29,643 nucleotides of DNA from a virus. Location of the stretch: positions 1 to 29,643 of IMG/VR virus record IMGVR_UViG_3300027749_000381, one strand, 5' to 3'. Position 1 is the first letter of the stretch; the number at the start of each line of letters is the position of its first letter. Under the pieces are notes generated by a model. The model was not told the origin of the DNA. It was given only the letters and a program-made list of their open reading frames with translations, and did no database searches. The position numbers and the translations under genes are program-made. This document shows, in pieces, positions 28,402 through 29,643 of the stretch.

Positions 28402-28603
28402 AGTTAGAGTTTATATTTGGGAAAATGGAAATTTAAGCGTAGCAGACTACTTTTTTCATACCCAAACTGAAGCAATGACATTCATAGATACTACTACGGG
28501 TGACGCTTTTAAGATTTTTGACTCTTTTGGGCACGTAATCCATGAACGAAAAAAACATCACCACCATCACCACCACCACCATCATCATCACCATTATAGT
28601 TGA
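28388..28603 (+). CDS. Small protein with natural 13-histidine tail
   Basis: 71 residues. A compact alpha/beta part (FKVRVYIWENGNLSVADYFF, EAMTFIDTTTGDAFKIFDSF, HVIHERKK) is followed by thirteen consecutive His and a final Tyr-Ser. The His codons mix CAT and CAC, so this is not a simple single-codon repeat nor the usual six-His vector tag. Poly-His binds Ni, Zn, Cu or Co and could store or deliver metal or bind acidic surfaces. The ordered part is of a kind seen in small T4-like phage proteins. It overlaps the glycosyltransferase-like gene, so both share one transcript. Confidence 0.7.
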   Translation: MASFKVRVYIWENGNLSVADYFFHTQTEAMTFIDTTTGDAFKIFDSFGHVIHERKKHHHHHHHHHHHHHYS

Positions 28604-28667
28604 TATCTTAGTAGCTACTTGATATACTACTGATCTGTTTAGCAATTCTTTAAATATTTTTGTTTTT

Positions 28668-28694
28668 GGACCCGTCGTCTAACGGTTAGGACAT
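28668..28694 (+). pseudogene. tRNA-Glu 5'-half remnant
   Basis: 27 nt reading as the acceptor strand GGACCCG, then TC and a complete D-arm (GTCTAACGGTTAGGAC), very like bacterial tRNA-Glu. It breaks off where the anticodon arm should begin; the endonuclease unit follows. No 3' half pairs with GGACCCG nearby: the complete tRNA-Glu at 29412 has its own, different 5' half. Confidence 0.75.
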
Positions 28695-28708
28695 GAAAAA
28701 TCCTTTAG

Positions 28709-28716
28709 TATAAATA
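28709..28716 (+). promoter_or_regulatory. T4-late-type promoter box TATAAATA
   Basis: Perfect box 14 nt after the tRNA-Glu remnant; predicted start near 28722 at the AAGGAG ribosome site of the endonuclease gene. Confidence 0.72.
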
Positions 28717-28736
28717 CTTTTAAGGAGTGTTGTATT

Positions 28737-29411
28737 ATGGGAGGATATCGTGAACGATCCGGTAGGAGTAAATCGGGATATTATAAAGGTATATATTGCG
28801 GGTCAACCTACGAGTTGTGCTGGGCAATCTATCATCTAGATCATAACATACCTTTTACTAGGTTTCCTGGTAAACTAGAGTATAATGGTATAATATATTA
28901 TCCCGATTTTTTATTAGACGACGGAAAAACTATCATTGAAACGAAAGGATATGAATCTCAAGACTCTGTAAATAAAAAAACAGAAGTAGCAAAAAGATTA
29001 GGATATACTGTAAAAGTGCTACGAAAGGTAGACTTAGAGTTCACCTTTGAATACGTTAAACATAAGTACGGTACATCTAAGTTTCATACTTTATATGACG
29101 AATATAAACCTAAATTTTCATATACTTGTACAGAATGCAACGCAGTGTATCATTCTGAAAAAGTGTTAAAAACAGACACAAATTTTTGTAATAGAAGTTG
29201 TGCTGGAAAATATAGAAAAAAGTTTCGCAAATACAATTTGCTAAATGTAGAAAGCAAAAGGTATAAAAGAAGGCTTGACAAACAAACTGCTTTAGAGATA
29301 TACTACAAAAATGATAAATCATTGCAGGACTTAGCAGAAGAGTATAACCTTAGTAAGAATGCAATATGGTTTCTTAAAAATAAGAAATCTTATAAATGGA
29401 TTCATGAATGA
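28737..29411 (+). CDS. PD-(D/E)XK homing-type endonuclease, lodged at tRNA-Glu
   Basis: 224 residues. The nuclease domain spans about 15-105: YCGSTYELCWAIYHLD (Glu26), YYPDF (Asp57) and IIETKGY (Glu68, Lys70), a complete PD-(D/E)XK site, followed by a GYTVKVLRKVDLE strand. A zinc finger CTEC ... FCNRSCAGK comes next, whose second half resembles FCSRSCAN in the HNH protein at 18614. The end holds a helix-turn-helix (SLQDLAEEYNLSKNAIWFL). PD-(D/E)XK homing enzymes such as I-Ssp6803I are known from tRNA introns. It starts behind AAGGAG and ends exactly one base before tRNA-Glu. Site-specific cutting of tRNA-Glu genes is the natural inference. Confidence 0.85.
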   Translation: MGGYRERSGRSKSGYYKGIYCGSTYELCWAIYHLDHNIPFTRFPGKLEYNGIIYYPDFLLDDGKTIIETKGYESQDSVNKKTEVAKRLGYTVKVLRKVDLEFTFEYVKHKYGTSKFHTLYDEYKPKFSYTCTECNAVYHSEKVLKTDTNFCNRSCAGKYRKKFRKYNLLNVESKRYKRRLDKQTALEIYYKNDKSLQDLAEEYNLSKNAIWFLKNKKSYKWIHE

Positions 29412-29488
29412 GGACCCTTAGATAACGTTGGTTATATCACCACCCTTTCAAGGTGGAGTAACGGGATCGTCACCCGTAGGGTCTGCCA
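29412..29488 (+). tRNA. tRNA-Glu(UUC)
   Basis: Acceptor GGACCCT pairs with AGGGTCT, D-stem GATA/TATC, anticodon arm CCACC-CTTTCAA-GGTGG, discriminator G, CCA encoded. The T-loop is ATCGTCA, as in tRNA-Trp, with positions 54 and 58 swapped. 77 nt. Confidence 0.9.
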
Positions 29489-29504
29489 ATTCGAAGAAGT
29501 TTTT

Positions 29505-29578
29505 GGGTTCGTAACTTAAAAGTAAAGTAACTGGCCTTTAACCAGTAAAAGAAGGAGCATTACCTTCCGAGCCTACCA
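29505..29578 (+). tRNA. tRNA-Lys(UUU), structurally deviant
   Basis: Acceptor GGGTTCG pairs with CGAGCCT, D-stem ACTT/AAGT, anticodon arm ACTGG-CCTTTAA-CCAGT, T-stem GAAGG/CCTTC, CCA encoded. All stems close, but base 33 is C rather than U, the D-loop (AAAAGTA) lacks GG and the T-loop is AGCATTA. 74 nt. Confidence 0.8.
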
Positions 29579-29583
29579 AATAC

Positions 29584-29643
29584 GGCCTCGTAGCTCAGTC
29601 TGGATAGAGCAGTGGATTTCTACTCCACTTGTCGCAGGTTCGA
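29584..29643 (+). tRNA. tRNA-Arg(UCU), cut by window end
   Basis: Acceptor strand GGCCTCG, D-arm GCTCAGTCTGGATAGAGC, anticodon arm GTGGA-TTTCTAC-TCCAC; the T-arm begins with CAGGTTCGA at the window end. Confidence 0.85.

Noticed and set aside
28556-28600. Cloning-vector His tag
   Set aside because: Thirteen His with mixed codons followed by Tyr-Ser, in a natural gene overlapping its neighbour; no vector sequence around it.

Overview
The window is a segment of a large, AT-rich tailed-phage genome, most likely a T4-like myovirus of a Gram-negative, probably aquatic proteobacterium. The phage signs are: class Ia ribonucleotide reductase genes split by a homing endonuclease, glutaredoxin, ThyX, a PAAR spike-tip protein, a polyglycine adhesin, a SleB-type lysin with a holin candidate, T4-late-type TATAAATA boxes, and 16 tRNA genes (one cut by the window end). 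Proteins with a C-terminal Phe typical of outer-membrane barrels and an LpxH-like hydrolase point to a Gram-negative host. All genes but one (a CDGSH iron-sulfur protein) lie on the + strand.

Layout. 1-3485: nrdA (5' end outside the window), an HNH gene, nrdB and glutaredoxin. 3489-9595: virion and lysis genes (Sm-like protein, PAAR, chitobiase/poly-Gly adhesin, 837-aa structural protein, SleB hydrolase, holin candidate, two small proteins). 9661-10975: an AhpC/AhpD-type pair and a small protein. 10990-11460: a strong sigma70-type promoter followed by about 400 nt of highly structured, apparently non-coding sequence. 11463-13669: kinase-like protein, outer-membrane barrel, parvulin, CDGSH protein. 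13060-21262: twelve tRNAs interleaved with a flavin monooxygenase-like protein, secreted proteins, a 2OG-Fe(II) oxygenase-like protein and three HNH genes; the tRNA-Leu(UAA) is interrupted by a 202-nt group I intron. 21279-23683: nine tightly packed small genes. 23714-28603: LpxH-like hydrolase, glycosyltransferase, ThyX, second outer-membrane barrel, tRNA-Ser, second glycosyltransferase and a protein ending in 13 histidines. 28668-29643: a tRNA-Glu 5' fragment, a PD-(D/E)XK endonuclease, then tRNA-Glu, tRNA-Lys and a partial tRNA-Arg.

The genes fall into themes: dNTP supply (NrdAB, Grx, ThyX), host-envelope alteration (two barrels, LpxH-like, two glycosyltransferases, secreted proteins), redox protection (AhpC/D, CDGSH), translation takeover (tRNAs, an RMF-like protein) and selfish endonucleases lodged beside tRNAs and nrd genes. 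Two promoter classes are visible. Sigma70-type promoters stand before tRNAs, the structured RNA and an HNH gene. Late-type boxes stand before protein genes; in five cases the box ends exactly 5 nt before an ATG that has no Shine-Dalgarno sequence, which predicts leaderless late mRNAs.

Most notable: the endonuclease genes that end on tRNA 5' ends together with tRNA fragments, the structured RNA with mutually exclusive helices, the leaderless late-promoter module, and the AhpD-like protein lacking one of its two catalytic cysteines. All assignments come from reading the sequence; no database search was run.
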